From a bacterium (GTDB lineage: Bacteria; Pseudomonadota; Alphaproteobacteria; Rhizobiales; JAKIUO01), in NCBI GenBank assembly GCA_024228495.1, contig JAAETJ010000081.1:1-34364 (forward strand): a stretch of 34,364 nucleotides of DNA, in the 5' to 3' direction. The notes beneath the pieces are model-generated. The model had not been told where the DNA came from and searched no databases. It worked only from the letters and a program-made list of their open reading frames with translations. A program made the position numbers and the translations under genes. Numbering within the stretch: the stretch's first letter is position 1; the number at the start of each line of letters is the position of its first letter. Positions 18,488-24,742 of the stretch are shown piece by piece.

Positions 18488-19489
18488 CTACGAATTGAAA
18501 GTATCACAAGTCGAGATATCACCATGCTCAAATCCCCTTTTGAACCAGGTCACTCGCTGCTTTGAAGAACCATGCGTAAAGCTATCTGGCACGACATATC
18601 CGGTTGTGCGTTTTTGGATCTTGTCATCACCAATAGCATTGGCCGCATTAAGGGCTTCTTCGAGATCACCGCGTTCGAGAATATTCTTGGCACGATCAGC
18701 TCTTCTGGCCCAGACGCCGGCTAAACAATCGGCCTGTAACTCCATGCGCACCTGTATGGCATTCGATTTGGTACTTTTTTGCCCATGGCGCATTTTGTAC
18801 TTCTGGACCTTGTCGGTAATGCCGAGTAATGTCTGAACATGATGACCTATTTCATGTGCAATAACATATGCTTGTGCAAAATCACCAGAAGCGCCGAATT
18901 TCCGAGAAAGCTCCTTGTAAAAAGCTGTGTCGATATAGACTTTTTTGTCGTTAGGGCAGTAAAATGGCCCCATCTGACGCATACCAACACCACATGCTGT
19001 TGTTGTTGAACCTGAAAAAATCACCATTTTGGGTTCTCGATAGGTACGTCCCATTTGATCAAAAATTTTCGTCCACACATCTTCGGTATCTGCAAGGACG
19101 ACAGACAAAAATCCGCGCATTTCATCGCTGATCTTTTCTTTATCGCTTCTGGATCCATGACGATCTTCCATGCCTCCACGGGGTAAACCGCTATTACGTC
19201 TTGTTCGCCCCTGATCGGGCGGAATACGTCTGTTCGCGGCGCCATCGGGCATGCGAGGGAGCTCAAGACCTGGAAAGCCGCTACCACCTCCGCCACCGCC
19301 AAAAATCATTTTACCAAATTCAGGAAAAAAGATCATTATACCAACGACAATTATGATCCCCATAATGCCCATGCCGCCACCGCGGCGTGTGCCTCTGGCA
19401 CCGGGGAACGGAAAACGAAGCCTGCCACTGCCGCCTTGACCGCGCCGATCTTCAACATTGTCACTTTTGCGACGACCTTTCCAACGCAT
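18488..19489 (-). CDS. YpfJ-like neutral zinc metallopeptidase
   Basis: The 333-aa protein is of the YpfJ / 'KPN_02809 family' of zinc metallopeptidases. The N-terminus MRWKGRRKSDNVEDRRG is typical, then a Gly-rich linker and a membrane helix (MGIMGIIIVVGIMIFF, residues 40-55), a glycine run, and the catalytic part with FSGSTTTACG, YCPNDKKVYID and the zinc motif HEIGHH at 212-217. ELQADCLAGVWA near residue 253 supplies the third ligand. The active domain should face the periplasm. The physiological substrate is not known. A weak GAGAGAG precedes the ATG. Confidence 0.9.
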   Translation of the reverse strand: MRWKGRRKSDNVEDRRGQGGSGRLRFPFPGARGTRRGGGMGIMGIIIVVGIMIFFPEFGKMIFGGGGGGSGFPGLELPRMPDGAANRRIPPDQGRTRRNSGLPRGGMEDRHGSRSDKEKISDEMRGFLSVVLADTEDVWTKIFDQMGRTYREPKMVIFSGSTTTACGVGMRQMGPFYCPNDKKVYIDTAFYKELSRKFGASGDFAQAYVIAHEIGHHVQTLLGITDKVQKYKMRHGQKSTKSNAIQVRMELQADCLAGVWARRADRAKNILERGDLEEALNAANAIGDDKIQKRTTGYVVPDSFTHGSSKQRVTWFKRGFEHGDISTCDTFNS

Positions 19490-19791
19490 GGGCTCACTCT
19501 CTCATTAATCGTTAAACTGCTTTTCATATGGAAAACCGTTCGCACACTGCTCTTCAATAAACTTATAGATTCTGCTCGCCAGCAAGGCCACTCCCTGAGC
19601 GCTGGCGGAGAACCGAAAATGAGATTATCACAAAGAAGGGGGTTTATTTCCAATTCGGTTGATATTCATCTGGATAATTATTGCCTTTTCTGGCAATGAA
19701 GGCCATTAAATTCAATCAAACACGATAGATTAATGTGATTGTTGATGCTGCTTCATTTCTGAAAGATAACATCTTCGTCAATTATTCATTT
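19490..19791. other. Intergenic region before tRNA-Arg, no gene recognised
   Basis: About 300 bases between the divergent metallopeptidase start and the tRNA. A short inverted repeat, CGCCAGC at 19577-19583 against GCTGGCG at 19601-19607, is present but has no T tract. The tRNA promoter should be in the AT-rich last 60 bases. No coding signal is seen. Confidence 0.5.
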
Positions 19792-19868
19792 GGTCCCGTA
19801 GCTCAGTTGGATAGAGCAGGAGCCTTCTAAGCTCAAGGTCGCAGGTTCGAATCCTGCCGGGATCACCA
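19792..19868 (+). tRNA. tRNA-Arg (anticodon TCT)
   Basis: A 77-base cloverleaf including encoded CCA. The acceptor GGTCCCG pairs with CGGGATC with a G-T wobble, the D arm is GCTC-AGTTGGATA-GAGC, the anticodon loop is CTTCTAA giving anticodon TCT, and the T arm is GCAGG-TTCGAAT-CCTGC. The anticodon stem GGAGC/GCTCA has a G-A mismatch at its outer pair (27-43); the other four pairs are good. It reads the AGA codon. Confidence 0.95.
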
Positions 19869-19869
19869 T

Positions 19870-20431
19870 TATTTTCAATGTGTTAGAGTATTTTCCACAT
19901 TCTGGATATATTCTTGGGGTTCCTCCGGGGTTCCAATGGAAAAATGACTCTTACATTTTCGGTGATGGTCAAAGCCTGTACTCCTTGCCTTTTTGAGTAG
20001 CTTTTTTACTTTTTTCTATCGGACAAAAGACGGTTTTCTCGTTCTCTCCCCGGATTTCGTCCATTACAATGCCCCTACCAACACCAAAGTAAGGGGTGGA
20101 ATTTACGCCCGTACCCTCGATAATGGCTATAAATCAAGTTATTGACAGTGTCGCCCCCCGCCGGGCTGACGCCCGACTTCGACCCAATATTGGGTCTATA
20201 AACTGACTGTCCTTTAAATAAAGGGCAGACCGAGCGGCGGCCGGCAGATGGTGTGTGCTTGCAGCAAAACATACCAGCCTTGCCCTGATACTCTTGTCTT
20301 CCCTATTTGAGGATGTATGGCAGTGTTGTTTCTGACCGGATTTTAGCCGGGTATCGGGTCGAAGTCGGCCGTCAACCCTTCTGGAATTTTCTTGCGATGA
20401 CGTCGCCAATTGCTCCTTGTATTTTCAATGT
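19870..20431. repeat. Segment next to tRNA-Arg bracketed by a 12-bp direct repeat
   Basis: TATTTTCAATGT occurs at 19870-19881, one base after the tRNA CCA, and again at 20420-20431. Between the copies there is no convincing gene: a minus-strand frame ending near 19979 runs for about 45 codons without a start codon or known motif. After the second copy the base composition falls to strongly AT-rich. The arrangement resembles the scar of an integrated element, but the repeat lies outside the tRNA itself and 12 bases could be coincidence. Confidence 0.35.
20163..20378. repeat. Nested inverted repeats with an embedded perfect palindrome
   Basis: A 27-base arm at 20163-20189 matches the reverse complement of 20352-20378 at 24 of 27 positions (shared core CCGACTTCGACCC). 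Just at the inner edge of the left arm is a perfect 16-base palindrome, GACCCAATATTGGGTC (20181-20196). An outer pair, CGCCCCCCG near 20152 and CGGGGGGCG near 20436, nests around it. The roughly 300-bp structure is locally GC-rich in an AT-rich surrounding and has no convincing open frame. It may be a non-autonomous mobile element or palindromic intergenic repeat. Confidence 0.6.
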
Positions 20432-20519
20432 TGCGACGGGGGGCGGTAGAAGCGAAGTATTATCTTCAAATTTTGGAATTCATCTATAGTTGTAAAGTGA
20501 CAACGCCTTATTTTGTCAA

Positions 20520-20594
20520 TGAATTTTATTGTTGGCCAAAGCTATTTTCATCTGAAGACGGAAGTTTTGAGCTATTCTAAGACAATAAAATTCA
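20520..20594. repeat. Perfect 13-bp inverted repeat in an AT-rich leader
   Basis: TGAATTTTATTGT at 20520-20532 is the exact reverse complement of 20582-20594, with a 49-base spacer. It lies about 190 bases before the first of the three small accessory genes. The arms are AT-rich, so a stable terminator is unlikely; a binding site pair or the end of a small element is possible. Confidence 0.45.
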
Positions 20595-20785
20595 TATTAT
20601 AGATCGTTATATATTTAATTATTCGCTTCCCATGCAATATAATTGTGCTATATTTTGATAATTAAACTACGATAATAAGCAAATATATTTATAATAGGAT
20701 ATTTTAATATTATACAACTGTGCCTTTCCATAAAAATTCTGCAAACACATTATAAAACAAACTCGTTGTTCAAAAGGATATTGCT

Positions 20786-21106
20786 ATGACTGTTGGAAGC
20801 CTAAAAAAACTCGTTGCATGGAAAAATACCCAACCGGGGGCAACACCCAGCCTCCATGTTATTGGTAAAATAACAGCACCAACCCCCTGTCATGATGCTA
20901 TTGGCGTACACACTGGTGATATGAAAACCAACCCACCTGTTTACCAACTACTTATTAGTCTGCATGCTCAACCGGGGAACTGCATTAAGGTGTTGAGTGA
21001 TGTCGATTTTCATTATGTTGAACACAATTATGCCGGTATTCATGAAGAGATAGAAGTCCTTACCGACAGCGATAAACAAAGAGTCAAAGTTACGACCGTC
21101 TCTTAG
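20786..21106 (+). CDS. Small protein of unknown function, predicted beta-rich
   Basis: A 106-aa protein starting at an ATG with a good ribosome-binding site (AAAGGATATTGCT). I do not recognise the family firmly. The sequence alternates short hydrophobic strands: SLHVIGKITAP, YQLLISLHAQPG, CIKVLSDVDFHYVEHNY and IHEEIEVLTDSDKQRVKVTTV, which suggests a small beta-sandwich. There is no signal peptide or membrane segment; two Cys are present. It begins the accessory cluster after the tRNA and is followed 49 bases later by the next gene on the same strand. A 390-base AT-rich leader precedes it. Its position next to the I78-domain gene suggests a shared role. Confidence 0.65.
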   Translation: MTVGSLKKLVAWKNTQPGATPSLHVIGKITAPTPCHDAIGVHTGDMKTNPPVYQLLISLHAQPGNCIKVLSDVDFHYVEHNYAGIHEEIEVLTDSDKQRVKVTTVS

Positions 21107-21155
21107 GTATTTCTATTAAATCCCAACATGAATCTCAGTAATTGAGTAGAATTAA

Positions 21156-21575
21156 ATGATAACGATCGCCATAACAGCTGATTTCAGATTCGATGCTAAC
21201 GGCACTGTTTTAGGGCCTGAATTTGAGCGCGCCAATTTCCATTTTATCGATAAAAACATTGCCAGCGGCTTTCCCAGTTCTGTAAATCAATCACAAAACG
21301 GCCGCGGCCTTAGATTTGATAGAAGCGGATTGGAAGTCGTTTTGCCTCTGCCACGCGATAAAGTTGAATTCCGTATCGGCAATTTTGCCGAGCCGTGCGA
21401 GATATTCGCCTACAATAATAACAGAGACCTTATCGCGCAAAAAACTGCGTCGTTCACTAACACTTACAGCACAATGACGATTGAAGCTGAAAAAATCGTA
21501 AAGCTTGTTTACTTGAAAGGAGGAAACGAACCAATCATTCAATGGATTACGATAACCGCCAATGTTGAAAGTTAG
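21156..21575 (+). CDS. Hypothetical protein, predicted beta-rich, unknown function
   Basis: The 139-aa product has no signal peptide, membrane helix or motif that I recognise. It begins MITIAITADFRFDANG and ends IIQWITITANVES, with hydrophobic-polar alternation throughout and regions such as EFRIGNFAEPCEIFAYNNNRDLIA and TMTIEAEKIVKLVYLKGG, so an all-beta or jelly-roll-like fold is likely. The ribosome-binding site is weak (GAGTAGAATTAA before the ATG), so translation may depend on the upstream gene. Coding strand, spacing and AT-rich codon use match its two neighbours. Confidence 0.6.
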   Translation: MITIAITADFRFDANGTVLGPEFERANFHFIDKNIASGFPSSVNQSQNGRGLRFDRSGLEVVLPLPRDKVEFRIGNFAEPCEIFAYNNNRDLIAQKTASFTNTYSTMTIEAEKIVKLVYLKGGNEPIIQWITITANVES

Positions 21576-21586
21576 TTTTTATGTTT

Positions 21587-21624
21587 CCCTTCTTCTCTCA
21601 ATCTACAGCTTAAAAGAAGAAGGG
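21587..21624. other. Perfect 10-bp stem-loop between the second and third accessory genes
   Basis: CCCTTCTTCT (21587-21596) pairs exactly with AGAAGAAGGG (21615-21624) across an 18-base loop. No U tract follows on either strand, so it is not a standard terminator. It sits 11 bases after the stop of the 139-aa protein gene and 36 bases before the start of the I78-domain gene, where it could set relative expression of the two, for example as a processing site or partial terminator. Confidence 0.5.
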
Positions 21625-21660
21625 ATTTGGTATTATATCATTTCTATTCGTGAGGTAACA

Positions 21661-22176
21661 ATGTCAAATACTGTTTGGATTTGGAACGATGATGGAACGC
21701 GCCAATGTGAAGACGGTACAGGTGTATCGCTGGATGATATGCAGAAGGAATTGGAAAGCATAGGCGCCAAGGTCTTAAACGCCGAAAAACGCACGCATTG
21801 CAGGTTTATAACTTCGGTTTGCGGTGCCCCAACGGGCAGTGTGAATGCTTACGAAGTTACTGAAGAGGATTGGGAAAAACTCAAGGGAGGTTTTGTAGGG
21901 ACTTTAGGTTTTAAGTTATGGGACTGTGCGGATATAAAAACACCCTCCCCGACAGCCATTAAATCTATGGAAAAACTTCTCGAAGATGGTCAAATCCCTT
22001 GGCCGTGGGCACAAATATCCTCTGTCGCGAAAACGCCAGTCCTACTTCGAGAAATCATCGGACGCCCTTGTCGCTGCTATCATAAGGGAGATGCATTGAC
22101 AGAGGACTTTAGGCCTGATCGTGTCAATATCGAATTGGATCAAGAAAATCGCATCCTTGACATCTGGTTTGGATAG
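21661..22176 (+). CDS. Cytoplasmic protein with C-terminal peptidase inhibitor I78-like domain
   Basis: The 171-aa protein starts at an ATG preceded by GAGGTAAC. The last 40 residues, with LREIIGRPCRCYHKGDALTE followed by FRPDRVNIELDQENRILDIWFG, match the I78 inhibitor pattern of 'G-x-x-x-R-x-x-x-x-G-D-x-x-T-x-D-x-x-P-x-R-x-N-I-x-x-D'. The first 120 residues form a separate domain beginning TVWIWNDDGTRQCEDGTGVSLDDM and containing SVCGAPTGSVNAYEVTEEDWEKL, which I cannot assign. The domain order and lack of a signal peptide are unusual, since I78 proteins are generally small and exported. Six Cys are present, including CRC in the inhibitor part. The frame is open from 21562, but upstream codons overlap the preceding gene and the hairpin. 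Confidence 0.75.
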   Translation: MSNTVWIWNDDGTRQCEDGTGVSLDDMQKELESIGAKVLNAEKRTHCRFITSVCGAPTGSVNAYEVTEEDWEKLKGGFVGTLGFKLWDCADIKTPSPTAIKSMEKLLEDGQIPWPWAQISSVAKTPVLLREIIGRPCRCYHKGDALTEDFRPDRVNIELDQENRILDIWFG

Positions 22177-22365
22177 ACTGTAACAGCATCTGGAGAGTTT
22201 GAAATAAGGATGGTGAAAGAGTATTCAAGCAACCCGCCTGTACTCTTCCGACTTCCGCTGAATCACAATCATACGGTGACAATGTGAGCAATAGCGGTCA
22301 TTCCTCATTCTGCCAATATTGCACACACAATGTTCTTTTGCGGTACAATGAAAGTGCGCATGAAA

Positions 22366-22560
22366 TTACCACGGCTCAAAGAGAGCCCCGGTGAGCGGGA
22401 GTAGCTGGCAAATAATCTGAATAACTTTGGCAAGAGTTTTGAAGATCGCCTGACTACTTCGCATGATCGGCAGTTCATGCCCGACGAGTTCCCTATGCAG
22501 GATTTCGCTGCGACGCCGAGGCTCGCTTGGGGCTATGAGCGATTTCAATTTCAACGACAA
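22366..22560 (-). pseudogene. Possible fragment of a sigma54-dependent regulator (HoxA/HupR/NtrC type), very tentative
   Basis: An open frame of 64 codons on the minus strand reads HRELVGHELPIMRSSQAIFK then TLAKVIQI, which loosely resembles the segment just before the Walker A motif in NtrC-family AAA+ domains (L-V-G-x-S-x-x-M-R...L-x-x-L-A-K-V). After that it degenerates (PLTGALFEPW) and stops. Such regulators commonly accompany hydrogenase genes, so a remnant here would make sense. The similarity is short and from memory, and there is no ribosome-binding site. If it is not a relic, this 535-base intergenic region holds nothing else coding. Confidence 0.2.
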
Positions 22561-22577
22561 TCTGTACCTATGATTAC

Positions 22578-22591
22578 TTGATATAAATCAT
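22578..22591. promoter_or_regulatory. FNR/FixK-type box upstream of the hydrogenase operon
   Basis: TTGATATAAATCAT matches the FNR/FixK/Anr consensus TTGAT-N4-ATCAA at nine of ten fixed positions. Its centre is about 41 bases before a suitable start point near 22626, with a -10-like TAGCAT at 22614-22619, which is the class II activator geometry. The first hydrogenase gene starts at 22712, leaving a leader of about 85 bases. It suggests induction under low oxygen. Confidence 0.65.
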
Positions 22592-22711
22592 GAACCGTGG
22601 TAAAAAAAAATGCTAGCATTAGCTTGTTGATCGCTGAGCTCCAACTTTGATTTCTAAGCAAATCGGGTGAGAAGAAACCAGTTCGGGGCGAGCCTCGTGG
22701 GGACTTGCGCC

Positions 22712-23188
22712 ATGGCCTCTACACAGAAAATACTTATCTTGGGATTAGGCAACACGCTACTTAGCGATGATGGTGTGGGGGTTCATATTGTCAACGCGCT
22801 GCAACACCGGTTTGCAGACCGTAATGATATTGATTGTCTTGAAGGGGGAACCCTTGGGCTCTCCCTGTTACCCGAAATGAACAATACCAGCGGCTTTATC
22901 GCCGTTGATGCTGCACAAATTGATCGCCCGCCAGGCACTGTTGTCACCTTTGAAAACGCGCAGATGGATGCGCAACTGGCAGGCCGCAAGCGCACCGCTC
23001 ACGAAGTCGCTCTGGCTGATCTGATGGATACAGCTTTGCTCACAGGCATCAGACCCGAGCGGCGGGCACTCGTCGCCATTCAACCCGAGAGTACTTGTTG
23101 GGGTGATGCTCCTTCAAAAAGGGTCGCCAATGCCATGGAGTATGCCGAGTGTGAGATTCTTTCATTGATCGAAAGGTGGGAAACATGA
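22712..23188 (+). CDS. hynD: [NiFe] hydrogenase maturation endopeptidase (HynD/HybD family)
   Basis: A 158-aa protease that removes the C-terminal tail of the hydrogenase large subunit after nickel insertion. It begins TQKILILGLGNTLLSDDGVGVHIV, the family signature; the nickel-binding acidic residue in 'G-N-x-L-x-x-D-(D/E)-G' is Asp here. DCLEGGTLGLSLLP and FIAVDAAQ carry the second acidic ligand, and RTAHEVALADLM carries the His. GTG codons at 22667 and 22697 are in frame, but the ATG at 22712 fits the family length. The stop overlaps the next gene as ATGA. Its target is presumably HynL, whose tail is 15 residues. Confidence 0.93.
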   Translation: MASTQKILILGLGNTLLSDDGVGVHIVNALQHRFADRNDIDCLEGGTLGLSLLPEMNNTSGFIAVDAAQIDRPPGTVVTFENAQMDAQLAGRKRTAHEVALADLMDTALLTGIRPERRALVAIQPESTCWGDAPSKRVANAMEYAECEILSLIERWET

Positions 23189-23616
23189 ACTGTACAAAAG
23201 AATTTACCCACAACGCCCCTTTCGTTCACGTGCTGATGCACGAAATCACAGTCTTGCTTGGAGATTTGGCCTTAAATGGCAAGGAAGGTGCTATCGATCT
23301 GCGTGGACTTCCCCTGCTGGATCAAGACAAAAAACAGCTCGAAGACTTATTGGGACGCGGTGAAGTGTCGGCAATAGTGAACATCATGGGTGAAACACAG
23401 ATTTGGGAAACTGCTTATTCAGGTGTTTGGTGGTTAAGGCACAAAGACACTGGAGATAAGGTCATCTCCGACCAAGTCGCCGTTACCATAATTCCGGAAA
23501 TACTGAAAACTCACAAGAGCGACGTAAAATCATCATTGGAGCGCTTGCGAACCGTTTTTAAGACCGAAGAAAAAAGAGAGGATGGGAATTCTCATGACCA
23601 CGAACAGCTCCGGTAA
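23185..23616 (+). CDS. hupH: HupH-like hydrogenase expression/maturation protein, single domain
   Basis: The 143-aa protein resembles the C-terminal conserved region of HupH/HyaF: LHEITVLLG-type start, LLGRGEVSAIVNIMGETQIWETAYSGVWWLRH, and ISDQVAVTIIPEIL. In full HupH proteins (about 280 aa) this domain is preceded by another; here it stands alone. HupH assists large-subunit or cofactor maturation in rhizobial uptake hydrogenases. A GTG at 23176 lies in frame, but ATG 23185 overlaps the protease stop as ATGA and has AAGGTGGG upstream, so it is chosen. The 3' end overlaps the small-subunit gene by 23 bases. Confidence 0.8.
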   Translation: MNCTKEFTHNAPFVHVLMHEITVLLGDLALNGKEGAIDLRGLPLLDQDKKQLEDLLGRGEVSAIVNIMGETQIWETAYSGVWWLRHKDTGDKVISDQVAVTIIPEILKTHKSDVKSSLERLRTVFKTEEKREDGNSHDHEQLR

Positions 23617-24739
23617 AAAAAACCTGACAACAGGGCGTCAGCCTGAGACATTGAGCGATATGCTGCAACGGCGCGGTGTATCACGGCGAGCCTTTTTGAA
23701 ATATGCGGCGATGACGGCTTCACTCATGGCCTTACCGCCAACAATGGCTAACGTGATGGCTGCAAACCTTGCCAGGGCTCGTCGCCAGTCGGTGATCTGG
23801 CTTTCGTTTCAGGAATGCACCGGATGTACAGAAAGCCTGACCCGATCCATGCGCCCAACTCTTGAAGACCTGATCTTCGACTTTATCTCGCTCGACTATC
23901 ACCATACTTTGCAGGCCGTTTCAGGACATGCAGCCGAAGAAGCCCGTCGCAATGCCATGAAGGAAAACAAGGGCAAATATATTGTCATCGTCGATGGCTC
24001 GGTGCCGATAAAAGACGGCGGTATCTATTCAATGATTGCCGGTATGACCAATCTCCAGATCCTGGAAGAGACCGTGAATGATGCTTTTGCCGTGGTTGCC
24101 GTTGGAACCTGCGCTGCCTATGGCGGCCTACCCCACGCCGACCCGAATCCGACAGGTGCAGTACCTATCAGCGATCTTGTCAAGGACAAGCCGCTTATCA
24201 ATCTTCCGGGCTGCCCCCCCATCCCGGAAGTGATGTCGGGAACGCTTTCCTATGTCCTGTCGTTCGGCAAAATCCCAGAACTGGATCATCTGGCAAGACC
24301 TCTCTCCTTTTACGGCGAAACCATTCATGATCGTTGTTACCGGCGACCGTTTTATGATCGCGGCCTGTTCGCAAAAAGCTTTGATGATGAGGGTGCCCGT
24401 AAGGGCTGGTGTCTTTATGAACTCGGTTGCAAGGGGCCGGTTGCCTATAATAGCTGCGCCACTATGAAATGGAATGGTGGCGTCTCCTTTCCCATTCAGT
24501 CGGGACATGGCTGTCTTGGCTGCTCGGAACCAAATTTCTGGGATATGGGCGGTTTTTACAAGCCGCTTTCAACCGGGCTTGGCAACATGGGATCAGCGCT
24601 TGCAGGGGCCGCTGTCGCCGGGGCAGCGCTTGGTGGCGGCTCGGCCTGGCTAGCCCGAAAACATCAGGGCGAATATATGAAGAACCTTGTCGATCATGAG
24701 AAAGACAAGGCTGGACAAAACAGTAAAAAGGAGAACTAG
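23594..24739 (+). CDS. hynS: [NiFe] hydrogenase small subunit (Isp-type, group 1e), Tat-exported
   Basis: 381 aa. The Tat motif SRRAFLKYAA is at about residues 30-39, followed by a hydrophobic stretch and signal end near 'MANVMAANLARA'. The proximal [4Fe-4S] ligands begin at ECTGCTES; later Cys are in VGTCAAYGG and LPGCPP. Distal and medial clusters are held by HDRC, WCLYELGC, SCATMKWNGG, and GHGCLGC. The extra Cys of oxygen-tolerant enzymes are replaced by Gly in ECTGC and in CAAYGG. A C-terminal helix (NMGSALAGAAVAGAALGGGS) anchors the complex in the membrane. An ATG at 23582 is in frame; neither start has ideal spacing, since GAGAGG abuts the first and lies 12 bases from the second. It is followed 3 bases later by isp1. 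Confidence 0.95.
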   Translation: MTTNSSGKKNLTTGRQPETLSDMLQRRGVSRRAFLKYAAMTASLMALPPTMANVMAANLARARRQSVIWLSFQECTGCTESLTRSMRPTLEDLIFDFISLDYHHTLQAVSGHAAEEARRNAMKENKGKYIVIVDGSVPIKDGGIYSMIAGMTNLQILEETVNDAFAVVAVGTCAAYGGLPHADPNPTGAVPISDLVKDKPLINLPGCPPIPEVMSGTLSYVLSFGKIPELDHLARPLSFYGETIHDRCYRRPFYDRGLFAKSFDDEGARKGWCLYELGCKGPVAYNSCATMKWNGGVSFPIQSGHGCLGCSEPNFWDMGGFYKPLSTGLGNMGSALAGAAVAGAALGGGSAWLARKHQGEYMKNLVDHEKDKAGQNSKKEN

Positions 24740-24742
24740 ATT

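Noticed and set aside
19907-20110. Possible C-terminal remnant of an integrase on the minus strand beside tRNA-Arg
   Set aside because: The frame of about 45 codons ends KGKEYRL but has no Arg-His-Arg-Tyr box features of a tyrosine recombinase. The position is suggestive, the sequence is not.
20134-20409. Minus-strand open frame of 91 codons in the repeat block after the tRNA
   Set aside because: It is made of the inverted-repeat sequence, has low-complexity Arg/Ser composition and no ribosome-binding site.
22599-22613. TGG...TGC resembling a sigma54 -24/-12 promoter before hynD
   Set aside because: The spacing between GG and GC is 11 rather than 10 bases, and the centre is only an A run. 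The FNR-type site with TAGCAT is a better explanation.
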